A program made the position numbers and the translations under genes. Below are positions 1 to 8,812 of a DNA stretch of 64,000 bases, piece after piece. Within the stretch, counting starts at the first letter, position 1; every line of letters begins with the position of its first letter. The DNA is taken from NCBI RefSeq assembly GCF_002155145.1, contig NZ_CP021323.1, forward strand, positions 1,240,001-1,304,000, read 5' to 3'. Below the pieces are notes generated by a model. It was not told where the DNA came from. It saw only the letters and a program-made list of their open reading frames with translations, and did no database searches. Source of the stretch: Kushneria konosiri (GTDB lineage Bacteria > Pseudomonadota > Gammaproteobacteria > Pseudomonadales > Halomonadaceae).

Positions 1-847
1 GAAAGGCCGTGCCGCCTCGAGCGTGACCACCTTCAGCAACCTGATCGATCAGCTCGACAACGACACCGCAGGGCTGGCGCTGCATGAAATGATCGATCAC
101 GTGATCGGTCAGACCGGACTGATCGAGCACCACCGCGCCGAAAAGGGGGAAAAGGGTCAGGCGCGGGTCGAAAACCTTGAAGAACTGGTCAGCGCGGCGA
201 AGGCCTATACCCAGGGCAATCCCTTTGACCCGATGAGCGATCGGGAAGGTGACACCCTCGGCACCTTCCTGGCAGAAGCCGCGCTCAACTCCGGCGAGCA
301 CGAGGCCGATGAGTTCGAGGATGCCGTGCAGATGATGACCCTGCACTCGGCCAAGGGGCTCGAGTTTCCGGTGGTGTTCGTCGCCGGCATGGAAGAGGGT
401 CTCTTCCCGCACAAGATGTCGCTGGAAGAGCCCGGCCGTCTCGAGGAAGAGCGCAGACTCTGCTACGTCGGGGTCACTCGCGCGATGGAAAAGCTCTATC
501 TGACCCACGCCGAATCGCGGCGCCTGCACGGCAAGGAGACCTTCCAGCGTCCCTCGCGCTTTCTGCGTGAGCTGCCGGAAAACCTGGTTGAGGAGGTTCG
601 TCTGCGTGGACAGATCTCGCGCCCGGTCACCTCGAAGGCCTCCAGCGTACGCCAGGAGCAGGTCGACGGCGGTGAGGAGCTGCCGAGTCTTTCACTGGGG
701 CAGCGGGTCAGCCATCCGGTCTTCGGAGAAGGCGTGGTGATCAATGCCGAAGGTCAGGGCCAGCGCGCGCGGGTTCAGGTCAGCTTCGAGGAAGACGGTG
801 ACAAATGGCTGGTGCTGGGCTTTGCCAAACTGGTGCCGCTGGGCTGA
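1..847 (+). CDS. uvrD: DNA helicase II UvrD, C-terminal part (5' end outside window)
   Basis: Superfamily 1 3'-5' DNA helicase of nucleotide excision and mismatch repair. Only the last ~280 residues are present; the reading frame is open from base 2, so the GTG at 23 is internal. Helicase motifs near the end are clear: the LMTLHSAKGLEF-type motif V region (here MMTLHSAKGLEFPVVF), then EEERRLCYVGVTRA (motif VI). The C-terminal tail (LGQRVSHPVFGEGVV...) is the UvrD-type tudor-like tail that binds RNA polymerase and repair partners. The alignment to E. coli UvrD is close throughout, which makes Rep or PcrA less likely. Confidence 0.93.
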   Translation, partial: KGRAASSVTTFSNLIDQLDNDTAGLALHEMIDHVIGQTGLIEHHRAEKGEKGQARVENLEELVSAAKAYTQGNPFDPMSDREGDTLGTFLAEAALNSGEHEADEFEDAVQMMTLHSAKGLEFPVVFVAGMEEGLFPHKMSLEEPGRLEEERRLCYVGVTRAMEKLYLTHAESRRLHGKETFQRPSRFLRELPENLVEEVRLRGQISRPVTSKASSVRQEQVDGGEELPSLSLGQRVSHPVFGEGVVINAEGQGQRARVQVSFEEDGDKWLVLGFAKLVPLG

Positions 848-874
848 AGTATCCAATACATCAGGCAGGTCGGT

Positions 875-892
875 CTGTCATTAAATTGTCAT
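875..892 (+). promoter_or_regulatory. Pho box (PhoB binding site) upstream of phoU
   Basis: CTGTCAT-TAAA-TTGTCAT: two 7-base PhoB half-sites in direct repeat at 11-bp spacing, the canonical Pho box layout. It lies 69 bp before the phoU start codon and points into phoU. It suggests phoU has its own PhoB-driven promoter, consistent with no pst genes lying directly upstream here. Confidence 0.8.
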
Positions 893-961
893 GACTCTGC
901 GCGATGCTTGCGACAACATGGCACTGCCAGGCAGTGCCCCTGATCCGTGAACGGAGTCAAC

Positions 962-1687
962 ATGGACATTACCAACGACCCTCACAGCCAGCATATTTCG
1001 CGTCAGTTCAACCAGGAGCTGGAGTCACTGAAGACCCAGCTGCTGGCGATGGGGGGGCTGGTAGAGCGCCAGATCAATGAGGTCATCACAGCGCTTCTGG
1101 AAGGCGATTTCGAGGCGGCCGAGCGGGTCCGTGACAATGATCGCGAGGTCAACAACTTCCAGCTTGATATCGATGACGAGTGTGCGCATATCCTGGCCCG
1201 CCGTCAGCCCACGGCCTCCGATCTGCGGCTGGTGCTGGCCGTGACGCGTGCGACCTCCGATCTGGAGCGCATGGGGGATGAAGCCAACAAGATCGCCCGT
1301 CACGCCCTGAGTCTGATCGAGGAAGGACTGACCAGCCGCGGCTTTACCGAAATTCGCCACATCAGTACCCGCGTGCGCGACATGGTGCGCCACGCTCTGA
1401 CCGCCTTTGCCCGCATGGACGTGCCCATGGCCCGTGAAGTGCTGGGTGAGGACGAGATCGTCGATCAGGACTATCAGACGGCCATGCGCTCGCTGGTCAC
1501 CTTCATGATGGAAGACCCGCGCTCGATCAGCTCGGTGCTCAACGTCATGTGGATTCTGCGCTCGCTGGAGCGTATCGGCGATCATGCCGACAACCTGGCC
1601 GAATCGGTGGTCTATCTGGTCGAGGGCGATGACATTCGCCATTCGAGCAGCGCTCAGCCACTGTCTGACAGGGCTTCCGGCGCCTGA
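962..1687 (+). CDS. phoU: Phosphate signalling regulator PhoU
   Basis: Cytoplasmic protein that couples the PstSCAB phosphate importer to PhoR, keeping the Pho regulon off when phosphate is plentiful. 241 residues, the same length as E. coli PhoU. It has two PhoU repeats; the first carries the conserved stretch RRQPTASDLRLV and the second ends in the ERIGD-type motif (LERIGDHADNLAE), a metal-binding signature of the family. Start chosen at ATG 962 because GGAG at 953-956 is 5 bases upstream and the protein then begins like E. coli PhoU; a GTG at 947 is in frame but has no ribosome site. It is separated from the pst genes, which are not in this window. Confidence 0.95.
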   Translation: MDITNDPHSQHISRQFNQELESLKTQLLAMGGLVERQINEVITALLEGDFEAAERVRDNDREVNNFQLDIDDECAHILARRQPTASDLRLVLAVTRATSDLERMGDEANKIARHALSLIEEGLTSRGFTEIRHISTRVRDMVRHALTAFARMDVPMAREVLGEDEIVDQDYQTAMRSLVTFMMEDPRSISSVLNVMWILRSLERIGDHADNLAESVVYLVEGDDIRHSSSAQPLSDRASGA

Positions 1688-1709
1688 ACGCCCTCCCCTT
1701 TTGTATTAA

Positions 1710-1738
1710 CCACCGGCCCTCTCTGCGAGGGCCGGTGG
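1710..1738. terminator. Strong GC hairpin between phoU and cysZ
   Basis: A perfect 12-bp inverted repeat (1710-1721 with 1727-1738) with a 5-base loop lies 22 bases after the phoU stop. No T-run follows on the plus strand, so it may stop transcription weakly or stabilise the phoU mRNA 3' end. Confidence 0.55.
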
Positions 1739-1783
1739 GTATGATAATCTGCCTGCCCAACCCCTTGATCGGATAATCCTTCA

Positions 1784-2512
1784 ATGGTGTATGCCGTCTC
1801 CGCGCTGGGGCGCGGGCTTTCCATGGTGCTCTCGCCCGGGCTTCGACGCTATGTCGTGATCCCGCTGCTGGCCAATCTGGCCATTTACGCGCTGATGTTC
1901 ACGCTGGTCATCCAGCGCTTCTCCGGCTGGGTCAACTACTGGATGGCCAGTGTGCCGGGCTGGCTCGAGTGGCTGGAATGGTTGATCTGGCCGCTGGTGG
2001 TGCTGTGTTTGATCATCGTGCTGGCCTTTACCTTTACGGTCGTGGCCAATCTCATCGCCTCGCCCTTTTACGGATTTCTGGCCGAAAACGTAGAACGGCG
2101 TCTGTCCGGTCAGCAGGAAAGCATTGATGATCGCTCGCTCTGGCGTCAGGGCATCGACAGTCTCAAGCGCGAGCTTCAAAAGCTGGCCTGGATGGCGCCC
2201 CGTGTCCTGCTGCTGTTACTGATCGGATTCGTGCCCGTGCTGCATCTGGCCGCGCCGCTGTGCTGGGCGCTGTTTTCCATCTGGAGCATGTCGATTCAGT
2301 ATCTGGACTATCCGATGGACAACAACGGCGTAAGCTTTCCGGACATGAAAAAGCGTCTGAGCGCGCGCTGGTGGCCGACGCTGACCTTTGGGGGCGTGAT
2401 CTCGGCCCTGATCTGGATTCCCATCGTCAATCTACTGGTCATGCCGGCGGCCGTGGCGGCCGGCGTCATGATGTGGCGCCGCCACTACATGGCCCTGCCG
2501 CGTCCGCAGTAG
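1784..2512 (+). CDS. cysZ: Sulfate transporter CysZ
   Basis: Inner-membrane sulfate permease of the CysZ/EI24 family that supplies the cysteine assimilation pathway. 242 residues, close to the 253 of E. coli CysZ. Four to five hydrophobic segments are visible: around residues 24-45, 62-92, 142-175 and 200-225. The conserved ASPFYGFLAENVE stretch after the second segment is characteristic. The next gene on this strand, the amidase at 2676, is 163 bases away and unrelated. No CysB site was recognised. Confidence 0.88.
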   Translation: MVYAVSALGRGLSMVLSPGLRRYVVIPLLANLAIYALMFTLVIQRFSGWVNYWMASVPGWLEWLEWLIWPLVVLCLIIVLAFTFTVVANLIASPFYGFLAENVERRLSGQQESIDDRSLWRQGIDSLKRELQKLAWMAPRVLLLLLIGFVPVLHLAAPLCWALFSIWSMSIQYLDYPMDNNGVSFPDMKKRLSARWWPTLTFGGVISALIWIPIVNLLVMPAAVAAGVMMWRRHYMALPRPQ

Positions 2513-2675
2513 CCGTGCCGCCAATCATGAGGCACACGGAAGTCACTCTGCCAGGATGTGCGCGGTTGCCGTAACATGATGTGACAATCTGTCCGGTGCA
2601 AGGGTTCGCACCGGTGTCGCGACTCGTATGGTAGGGCGCATCCCTTTCCGGTTCACCGTTTTTGCGGAATACAAC

Positions 2676-3647
2676 ATGTCAAAACCCCTGCTTGTGGGGC
2701 TGGCGCTGGCCGTAGTGCTGGCCGGCTGTGCCAGCGCGCCGACATCGGCCCCAACGCCTGTGGTCGATACCGACGCCATTGATCGCATCTTCAGCAATGT
2801 GCCGGTCATTGACGATACAACCCCACCCCGGCGCTACAGTCCGGCGCAGGGGGCGACGCTCGAGCGTCGCAGCGGTTATCGGGTTGATCGTTCGGTATCG
2901 TCACGCGGGCAGAATCAGCGCATTCGCTTTCTGGTACTCCACTACACCGGCGGCGATGACAAGGCCGCCTTCCGGGCGTTGACCGGAGGCAACGTCAGTG
3001 CCCATTACCTGGTCACGGCCACTCCGGGGGAGTATCAGAATCAGCCAGTGGTCATGCAGCTGGTCGATGAGAGTAAAAGAGCCTGGCATGCCGGTGTCAG
3101 CAGCTGGGCGGATCGCGTCAATCTCAACGACACCTCGATCGGCATCGAGATCGTCAATCGCGGCCATTACACCTCGCCTGACGGCATGGTCTGGGATCCC
3201 TACAGTCGGGCCCAGATCGAGCTGGTGACTGCCCTGGCCCGGGATATCGTTGATCGCTACCACATCGCGCCGGAAAACGTGCTGGGCCACAGCGACATCG
3301 CGCCCGGCCGCAAGGTTGATCCGGGCCCGTTCTTTCCCTGGCAGCGCCTTCACGAGGCCGGGGTCGGTGCCTGGCCCGAACGTCACGTCGTGACCCGCTA
3401 TCAGCGTGAGCTGAGCGCCTCACCACTGTCCATGGCGCAGCTGCAGCGGGCGCTGGGGCTCTGGGGTTATCCGGTAAGTGTGACCGGCACCTTTGATGAG
3501 CCGACCCGCAAGGCGCTGGGCGCCTTTCAGATGCATTTCCGACCGGCCGACACCCACGGCAATGTGGATGTGGAGAGCCAGGCCATCTTGCTGGCGCTGC
3601 TGGAGCGCTATCACGGTCTGGCCGACGTCCGCGCCGTGCGTCAGTAG
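2676..3647 (+). CDS. amiD: N-acetylmuramoyl-L-alanine amidase, AmiD-type outer-membrane lipoprotein
   Basis: Zinc amidase that cleaves the amide between MurNAc and L-Ala in peptidoglycan and its anhydro fragments. 323 residues. The signal peptide ends in lipobox LAGC with Cys at about residue 18. The Amidase_2 domain follows: VLHYTGG supplies the first zinc His, NVSAHYLV surrounds the acid region, and GHSDIAPGRKVDPG supplies the second His and an Asp ligand. A PG_binding_1 repeat occupies the last ~80 residues (LQRALGLWGYP...). The domain order matches E. coli AmiD and the cytosolic AmpD lacks a signal peptide. Start chosen at ATG 2676 because it begins a proper signal peptide; an upstream in-frame codon at 2628 does not. 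Convergent with phoR. Confidence 0.9.
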   Translation: MSKPLLVGLALAVVLAGCASAPTSAPTPVVDTDAIDRIFSNVPVIDDTTPPRRYSPAQGATLERRSGYRVDRSVSSRGQNQRIRFLVLHYTGGDDKAAFRALTGGNVSAHYLVTATPGEYQNQPVVMQLVDESKRAWHAGVSSWADRVNLNDTSIGIEIVNRGHYTSPDGMVWDPYSRAQIELVTALARDIVDRYHIAPENVLGHSDIAPGRKVDPGPFFPWQRLHEAGVGAWPERHVVTRYQRELSASPLSMAQLQRALGLWGYPVSVTGTFDEPTRKALGAFQMHFRPADTHGNVDVESQAILLALLERYHGLADVRAVRQ

Positions 3648-3690
3648 ACGGCTGGCAGGCCGCGGTGAGTCATGAGACAGCGCCCGGACA

Positions 3691-4989
3691 TCAGTTGGGC
3701 GCCTTCTCCATGCGGGTGGCGGGGAAAATGCAGCGAAAGCAGGCGCCTTCGCCGGGCTGGCTTTTGATATCGAGCCGGGCATCGTGGCGCAGCAGGACGT
3801 GCTTGACGATGGCCAGTCCCAGACCGGTGCCGCCGCTGGCCACCGAGCGACTCTTGTCGACCCGGTAGAACCGCTCGGTCAGCCGCGGGAGATGCTCGGG
3901 GGAGATGCCTTCACCGTTATCGATCACCTCGACGGCGGCGCCATCCTTGCCCCACCGGCGATAGACGATGGTGATGTGACAGCCAGGTGAGGTGTAGCGC
4001 ACTGCGTTGTAGATCAGGTTGGACAGGGCGCTTCGCAGCTCTTCGATATCCCCGAACAGCCGCCGGGTCTCCTCGAGCCGACAGGTGATCTCATGGCTGC
4101 CGGCGGAGAGCTCCTGTCCGTCCTCGGCGATCTGTTCGCACAGCGCTGCCATGTCGATGGAGCGCTCATTATGATGGCGTTCGCTGGTCTCGAGCCGTGA
4201 CAGGGTCAGAAGATCCTCGACCAGATGCTGCATGCGCACGGTCTGCTCCTGCATACGGCTCAGGCCGCGCTTGAACGAGCCGGGCAGCGCCTCATGGTTG
4301 TCCTGCCAGGTTTCAACGTAGCCGGTCAGCACCGTCAAAGGCGTGCGCAGCTCATGGGAGACGTTGGCCACGAAGTCGCGTCGAGTCTGCTCCAGACGCT
4401 GCAGGCGCGTCACATCGCGAATGATCAACAGACGTTCGTCGTCGCCAAAGCGGGTGATCTGACACGCCAGCGTGCGTGCCTCGTTGGTGGGAGCATTGAT
4501 CGTGATCGGCTCGCTGTAATCCATCCGACGGAAATAGCGAATGAAGTCGGGATCACGCAGATAGTTGGTCAGGTGATGGCCGCGGTCCTGACGGTTGTCC
4601 AGCCCGATAAGCCGCTCGGCGGCACTGTTCCACCAGTCCAGACAGCCGCGTGAGTCGAGCATCACGACCCCTTCGCTCATCGACTCGGCGGACTCCTGAA
4701 CACGCTTCAATACCGAGCGCAGGCGGTTTTGAAGCTGCTGCTGGCCCTTCTGGTAGCGGTAGAGCCGGTCGAACAGATCGCCCCACACCCCTTCGCCATC
4801 GGGCGGGCGTTGATCTACCGGGGCTTCCAGCCAGCGGTAGAGTCGCCTCAGGTGTCTGAGGGTAAAGGCGAGATGGATGCCCAGCCCCAGGGCCAGACCC
4901 CAGCCCGGATAGCCCAGCAACATGCCCAGAATGGTAAAGCATGCGGACAGATAGGCCAGACGCCAGAGTTCGTTGAGCCAGTAATGCAT
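3691..4989 (-). CDS. phoR: Phosphate regulon sensor histidine kinase PhoR
   Basis: Membrane histidine kinase that phosphorylates PhoB under phosphate limitation and dephosphorylates it when PhoU signals plenty. 432 residues, as in E. coli (431). Two close hydrophobic segments occupy residues ~10-45 with almost no periplasmic loop, typical of PhoR. A PAS domain (~95-190) precedes the HisKA box FVANVSHELRTPLTV (His near 210) and the ATPase domain with N box (LIYNAVRY), G1 (VIDNGEGI) and G2 (GGTGLGLAIVKH). It starts 6 bases after phoB and is surely co-transcribed with it. Confidence 0.95.
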   Translation of the reverse strand: MHYWLNELWRLAYLSACFTILGMLLGYPGWGLALGLGIHLAFTLRHLRRLYRWLEAPVDQRPPDGEGVWGDLFDRLYRYQKGQQQLQNRLRSVLKRVQESAESMSEGVVMLDSRGCLDWWNSAAERLIGLDNRQDRGHHLTNYLRDPDFIRYFRRMDYSEPITINAPTNEARTLACQITRFGDDERLLIIRDVTRLQRLEQTRRDFVANVSHELRTPLTVLTGYVETWQDNHEALPGSFKRGLSRMQEQTVRMQHLVEDLLTLSRLETSERHHNERSIDMAALCEQIAEDGQELSAGSHEITCRLEETRRLFGDIEELRSALSNLIYNAVRYTSPGCHITIVYRRWGKDGAAVEVIDNGEGISPEHLPRLTERFYRVDKSRSVASGGTGLGLAIVKHVLLRHDARLDIKSQPGEGACFRCIFPATRMEKAPN

Positions 4990-4995
4990 GGCCGG

Positions 4996-5679
4996 CTACC
5001 GTGACGAAAAGCGATAGCCGGTACCGCGTACGGTCTGCACCAGATGCTGATGGGCATCACCCAGCACCTTGCGCAGCCGTCGAATGTGTACATCCACCGT
5101 GCGCTCCTCGACATAGACATTGCCACCCCAGACCTGATCAAGCAGTTGGGTGCGGGTGTAGGCGCGCTCCTGATGGGTCATGAAAAACTGCAGCAGGCGA
5201 TACTCGGTCGGGCCGATCTCGAGCGCCCGACCATCGACACTGACGCGATGGCTGACGGGGTCAAGCATCAGCCCGCCTACCTCAACGGTCTCCTCGATAC
5301 CGGCCGGTGTCGTGCGCCGCAGCACGGCCTTGAGACGGGCGATCAGCTCACGGGGAGAAAAGGGCTTGGTGATGTAGTCATCGGCACCGCTTTCCAGCCC
5401 CTGAACCTTGTTGTCTTCCTCACTGCGGGCCGTCAACAGCACGATCGGGATGTCGCGGGTCGTGGGTTCGCGCTTGAGACGGCGGGCAAGATCAATGCCG
5501 CTGACGCCCGGCAGCATCCAGTCCAGTAAGATCAGATCGGGACGCTCGTCGACCACCAGTTCATGGGCGCTCCTGGCATCCTCGGCCTCGAGAATGCGAA
5601 AGTCCGCCATCTCGAGCGCCATGGCAATCATTTCACGAATCGGCGCTTCGTCGTCGACGATTAAAACGGTTCTGGACAT
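4996..5679 (-). CDS. phoB: Phosphate regulon response regulator PhoB
   Basis: OmpR-family transcription factor that binds Pho boxes. 227 residues. The receiver domain shows the acidic pair (VDDEAP), phosphoacceptor Asp in [10 protein letters not shown] (~53) and Lys in [10 protein letters not shown] (~105). The C-terminal winged helix spans ~130-225, ending in VRGTGYRF. First gene of phoBR; a Pho box sits ~105 bases upstream, so the operon is probably autoregulated. Confidence 0.96.
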   Translation of the reverse strand: MSRTVLIVDDEAPIREMIAMALEMADFRILEAEDARSAHELVVDERPDLILLDWMLPGVSGIDLARRLKREPTTRDIPIVLLTARSEEDNKVQGLESGADDYITKPFSPRELIARLKAVLRRTTPAGIEETVEVGGLMLDPVSHRVSVDGRALEIGPTEYRLLQFFMTHQERAYTRTQLLDQVWGGNVYVEERTVDVHIRRLRKVLGDAHQHLVQTVRGTGYRFSSR

Positions 5680-5784
5680 GAGTGGCTTCCCCTGCCGGAT
5701 AGCGATGGCGACTGACGAGATGACCTATGCGGTGGCGCGCAGGTCATGGGCGTCGTCATGTGATCGTCATTCAAACGTCTTCAT

Positions 5785-5802
5785 ATGACAACTTTATGAC
5801 AC
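5785..5802 (-). promoter_or_regulatory. Pho box upstream of phoB
   Basis: Read on the minus strand: GTGTCAT-AAAG-TTGTCAT, two PhoB half-sites with 11-bp periodicity, in the 157-base gap between ubiA and phoB and pointing into phoB. Its second half-site is identical to that of the box ahead of phoU. Confidence 0.78.
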
Positions 5803-5836
5803 TGCGACCGGGGATGACGCCATCGCTTCCTGAGGA

Positions 5837-6703
5837 TTAAGCCTGCCAGGTCGCCAGCGCAATGCCGGCAAAAAGCAGAATGCCTACCCAGTGGTTGTTC
5901 AAAAAGGCCTGAAAGCAGCCCTCACGGGTGCGCGTTCGACAAAGCCGCTGCTGATGCACGAACACAACGGCGATGGCGATAAGCGATGCCCAGTAGAAGC
6001 CATCAAGCTCGGCCATGCGACCTACAACCGCCAGCAGCATCAGCATCAGCACCTGAAGTGCGCCCTGGATGACCAGATCCATCCGGCCGAATAGCACAGC
6101 GGTCGACTTGATGCCGATTTTCAGATCATCGTCGCGATCGACCATGGCATACCAGGTGTCATACACCAGCGTCCAGACAATATTGGCAAAAAAGAGCCAC
6201 CAGGCCACCGCCGGCACATGGCCCTGCTCGGCGCCGAAGGCCATGGGAATGCTCCAGCCGAACGCCGCCCCCAGTACCACCTGCGGCAGATGGGTATAGC
6301 GCTTCATGAACGGGTAGCTGGCGGCCAGTGCTGCAGCGCCGAATGACAGCATGATGGTGTAGGCGTTGGTGAAACACACCAGCACAAAGGCGATGGCCAG
6401 CAGCACGCCAAACAGCGTCAGCGCCTCGCGCTCGCTGATGCGCCCGGTCGCCAGCGGTCGATCATGGGTACGCTTGACGTGGGCATCGAAGTGGCGGTCG
6501 GCGTAGTCATTGATCACGCACCCCGCTGCGCGCATGACATAGACCCCCAGAATGAAAATGATCAGATTATGCCGGGTGGGCAGGCCATCGCCGGCCAGCC
6601 ACAGAGCCGCCAGCGTTGGCCACATCAAAAGCCAGGTGCCGATGGGCCGGTCAAGCCGGGTCAGACGCATGAAGTCAGGGAGACGAGCGAGGGGCGACGG
6701 CAT
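5837..6703 (-). CDS. ubiA: 4-hydroxybenzoate octaprenyltransferase UbiA
   Basis: Membrane prenyltransferase that joins the polyprenyl chain to 4-hydroxybenzoate in ubiquinone synthesis. 288 residues. Two Asp-rich prenyl-diphosphate motifs are present: NDYADRHFD (~65) and DTWYAMVDRDDD (~190), with about eight hydrophobic helices in between and after. Downstream of ubiC on the same strand with an 88-base gap, the usual ubiCA order. Confidence 0.95.
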   Translation of the reverse strand: MPSPLARLPDFMRLTRLDRPIGTWLLMWPTLAALWLAGDGLPTRHNLIIFILGVYVMRAAGCVINDYADRHFDAHVKRTHDRPLATGRISEREALTLFGVLLAIAFVLVCFTNAYTIMLSFGAAALAASYPFMKRYTHLPQVVLGAAFGWSIPMAFGAEQGHVPAVAWWLFFANIVWTLVYDTWYAMVDRDDDLKIGIKSTAVLFGRMDLVIQGALQVLMLMLLAVVGRMAELDGFYWASLIAIAVVFVHQQRLCRTRTREGCFQAFLNNHWVGILLFAGIALATWQA

Positions 6704-6791
6704 CGTCGGGGCTCCAGTCAGGGTAAAACGAGGATGTCAGCGTAAAAACATGAGTCTACCCGAAATGACCCGGTGTCGAGTCATTCATGCG

Positions 6792-7379
6792 TCATGGGCG
6801 CTGGCACCGGGTGAAGCGCTCATGCACAAAATACTCCTGCACCAGCAGCGGCGGGCGATCAGGCCCCAGGGTGAACAGTGAGCGCCGTCCCCACGCAACC
6901 GGCAGATCCAGAAATCCCGGGGCATCCCGGGTCATTTCGATGGCCGAGCGCCGTACCATGGACTTTTTGGGTGCCCGTGCGGCTCTGGCAAAGAGCTGAT
7001 GGCCAAGCGCCCGGGTGCCCAGGCGGGCCATCCAGGGCGGGCAGCCCCTGAGCGCCATGACCGACCGCGCCGCCACCAGCACCTCGCCCCCGGCTTCCAG
7101 AGTAACCTCCCGCCGCCAGACCCGCTGGCCGGTAGTCAGACCCAGCGCGGAAAGTTCGTCATGACGTCCGCGTCCGGGACCCTGAGCGTACAGTCGAACC
7201 GTAATGGGCGCATCGACCAGACGTGCCAATCGGGCCGTGAGCGAGTCCCGTGACCTCATCAGGCCTGCGAGCGGGTTTTCAAGGTGTACACCGGACAGGG
7301 CAATCGGTTGCCAGCGGGTCAGCGACGTAAAAGGCCTGGAAGATTCGGGCATGAAGGCAACATCCGAAAAGAGGGTCAT
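6792..7379 (-). CDS. ubiC: Chorismate pyruvate-lyase UbiC
   Basis: Converts chorismate to 4-hydroxybenzoate plus pyruvate, the first committed step of ubiquinone synthesis. 195 residues from the first ATG; a second in-frame ATG at residue 10 would give 186. The family pattern is visible: SLTxR near residue 55, VRLYAQG-type strand, REVxLE...(WRREVTLEAGGEVLVAARSV) mid-protein, and a C-terminal RRSLF segment. Position upstream of ubiA supports the call. Length is slightly above E. coli UbiC (165). Confidence 0.85.
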   Translation of the reverse strand: MTLFSDVAFMPESSRPFTSLTRWQPIALSGVHLENPLAGLMRSRDSLTARLARLVDAPITVRLYAQGPGRGRHDELSALGLTTGQRVWRREVTLEAGGEVLVAARSVMALRGCPPWMARLGTRALGHQLFARAARAPKKSMVRRSAIEMTRDAPGFLDLPVAWGRRSLFTLGPDRPPLLVQEYFVHERFTRCQRP

Positions 7380-7651
7380 CGGGTATCTTTTTGTACCCGT
7401 GAGGTAAAAATATCATCCATTAGGCCGGATATACGCGACAAAGTGCCATTTTGTGCAGTTTTGGCTGGCGTGAAGCAGGGCGGCGTTGCTAGTCTAGGCT
7501 CGTCGAACAGTGTTCGCCCTGCAAGGCCGGCTTCATGGCGCTGGTGCAGGGCAGTGAGCGACCCTTCGCGCACCCCCTTGCAGTGTGCGAATTCGATATA
7601 ACAATGGGCGGCACCAAAAATCGCCATGTTATTGCCCAACCAGGAGGCGTT

Positions 7652-7927
7652 ATGCGCAAACCAGAACTCGCCGCGGCCATTGCCGAGCAGGCGGATCTTT
7701 CAAAGGACAAGGCAGGTCAGGTACTCAACGTCGTACTCGACGAGATTACCCGCAGTGTTGCCAGGGGCGAAGATGTCACCCTGATCGGGTTTGGTACCTT
7801 CACCGTGCGCGAGCGCGCCGCACGTACCGGCAAGAACCCGCAGACCGGCAAGGAAATCCAGATTCCTGCCAGCAAGAACGTTGCGTTCAAGGCCGGCAAG
7901 GGTCTCAAGGACGCCGTTTCCAAGTAA
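7652..7927 (+). CDS. hupB: DNA-binding protein HU, beta-type
   Basis: Small histone-like protein that bends DNA and helps organise the nucleoid. 91 residues, the standard HU length. It starts MRKPELAAAIAE, has the GFGTF core and the DNA-contacting arm with RTGKNPQTGKEIQIPA, and ends with KAGKGLKDAV. Start fixed at ATG 7652 by AGGAGG at 7642-7647. It stands alone with a terminator directly after it; its promoter must lie in the 272-base gap after ubiC. HU-alpha versus beta cannot be settled by eye. Confidence 0.93.
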   Translation: MRKPELAAAIAEQADLSKDKAGQVLNVVLDEITRSVARGEDVTLIGFGTFTVRERAARTGKNPQTGKEIQIPASKNVAFKAGKGLKDAVSK

Positions 7928-7956
7928 TTCCTGTCACGGGATTACGGCGTTGATAT

Positions 7957-7990
7957 CACCGGCTGCCCCAGGGCAGCCGGTGTTGTTTTA
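7957..7990 (+). terminator. Rho-independent terminator after hupB
   Basis: An 11-12 bp GC-rich stem (7957-7968 with 7971-7982) with a very tight loop is followed by TTGTTTTA. It sits 29 bases after the hupB stop and just before the 3' end of the convergent trpA. Confidence 0.8.
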
Positions 7991-8812
7991 TCAGGCCGTC
8001 GCCAGGCGTGCCTGTCGAACCCCACGCGCGAGGTCACGCACCAGGGCGTGCACGTCCCGGGTGCCGGCCTCGACGCTGTCGGCATGTTCGATGCAGCTGA
8101 TCAGCGCAGACCCGACCACCACGGCATCGGCGAAACGACCGATGCTGGCCGCCTGCTCGGCGCTGCGGATGCCAAAGCCCACGGCAATCGGCAGATCGGT
8201 ATGGGCGCGAATGCGGGTGATCGAGCGCTCGACGCTTTCCGGCGTGGGCGCGGCAGCCCCGGTGACACCGGCTACCGAGACGTAATAGATAAAGCCCGAG
8301 GTGTTTTCCAGCACCCGCGGCAGGCGCTTGTCATCGGTTGTGGGCGTGGCCAGACGAATGAAATCAATGCCGGCACGCGTGGCCGGCAGACACAGTTCGC
8401 TGTCATGTTCCGGCGGCAGGTCGACCACAATCAGTCCATCCACGCCGGCCTCGGACGCATCCTTCAGAAACTGTTCAACGCCATAGCGATAGATGGGGTT
8501 GTAGTAACCCATCAAGACGATCGGCGTTTCCTGATTGTCACGGCGGAACTCGCGCACCATCTCGAGCGTTTTGTGCTGGGTGTGCTGACCCTTCAACGCG
8601 CGCAGGGCGGCCTTCTGGATTGATGGACCATCGGCCATCGGGTCGGTGAACGGCATGCCCAGCTCGATGATGTCGGCGCCGGCCTCCGGCAGGCCCTTGA
8701 GCGTGTCGAGCGAGGCCTGATAGTTCGGATCGCCGGCCATGGTAAAGGTGACCAGCGCCGCACGATCTTCAGCCTTGAGCGCCTCGAGGCGGCGAGTAAT
8801 ACGTGTGGCCAT
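7991..8812 (-). CDS. trpA: Tryptophan synthase alpha chain
   Basis: Cleaves indole-glycerol phosphate to indole and glyceraldehyde 3-phosphate; works in the alpha2beta2 complex with TrpB. 273 residues. Catalytic Glu and Asp lie in [16 protein letters not shown] (~48-62), and the phosphate site in the [10 protein letters not shown] and VVGSALI stretches near the C-terminus. Its ATG overlaps the trpB stop by one base (TAATG), so translation is coupled. Confidence 0.97.
   Translation of the reverse strand: MATRITRRLEALKAEDRAALVTFTMAGDPNYQASLDTLKGLPEAGADIIELGMPFTDPMADGPSIQKAALRALKGQHTQHKTLEMVREFRRDNQETPIVLMGYYNPIYRYGVEQFLKDASEAGVDGLIVVDLPPEHDSELCLPATRAGIDFIRLATPTTDDKRLPRVLENTSGFIYYVSVAGVTGAAAPTPESVERSITRIRAHTDLPIAVGFGIRSAEQAASIGRFADAVVVGSALISCIEHADSVEAGTRDVHALVRDLARGVRQARLATA

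Noticed and set aside
97-110. ATCACGTGAT in uvrD as a second parS
   Set aside because: It shares only the CACGTG centre; the flanks do not match the parS arms (TGTTTC/GAAACA).
2628-2675. Upstream start for the AmiD-type amidase
   Set aside because: The extension would hide a proper lipoprotein signal peptide that starts at 2676.
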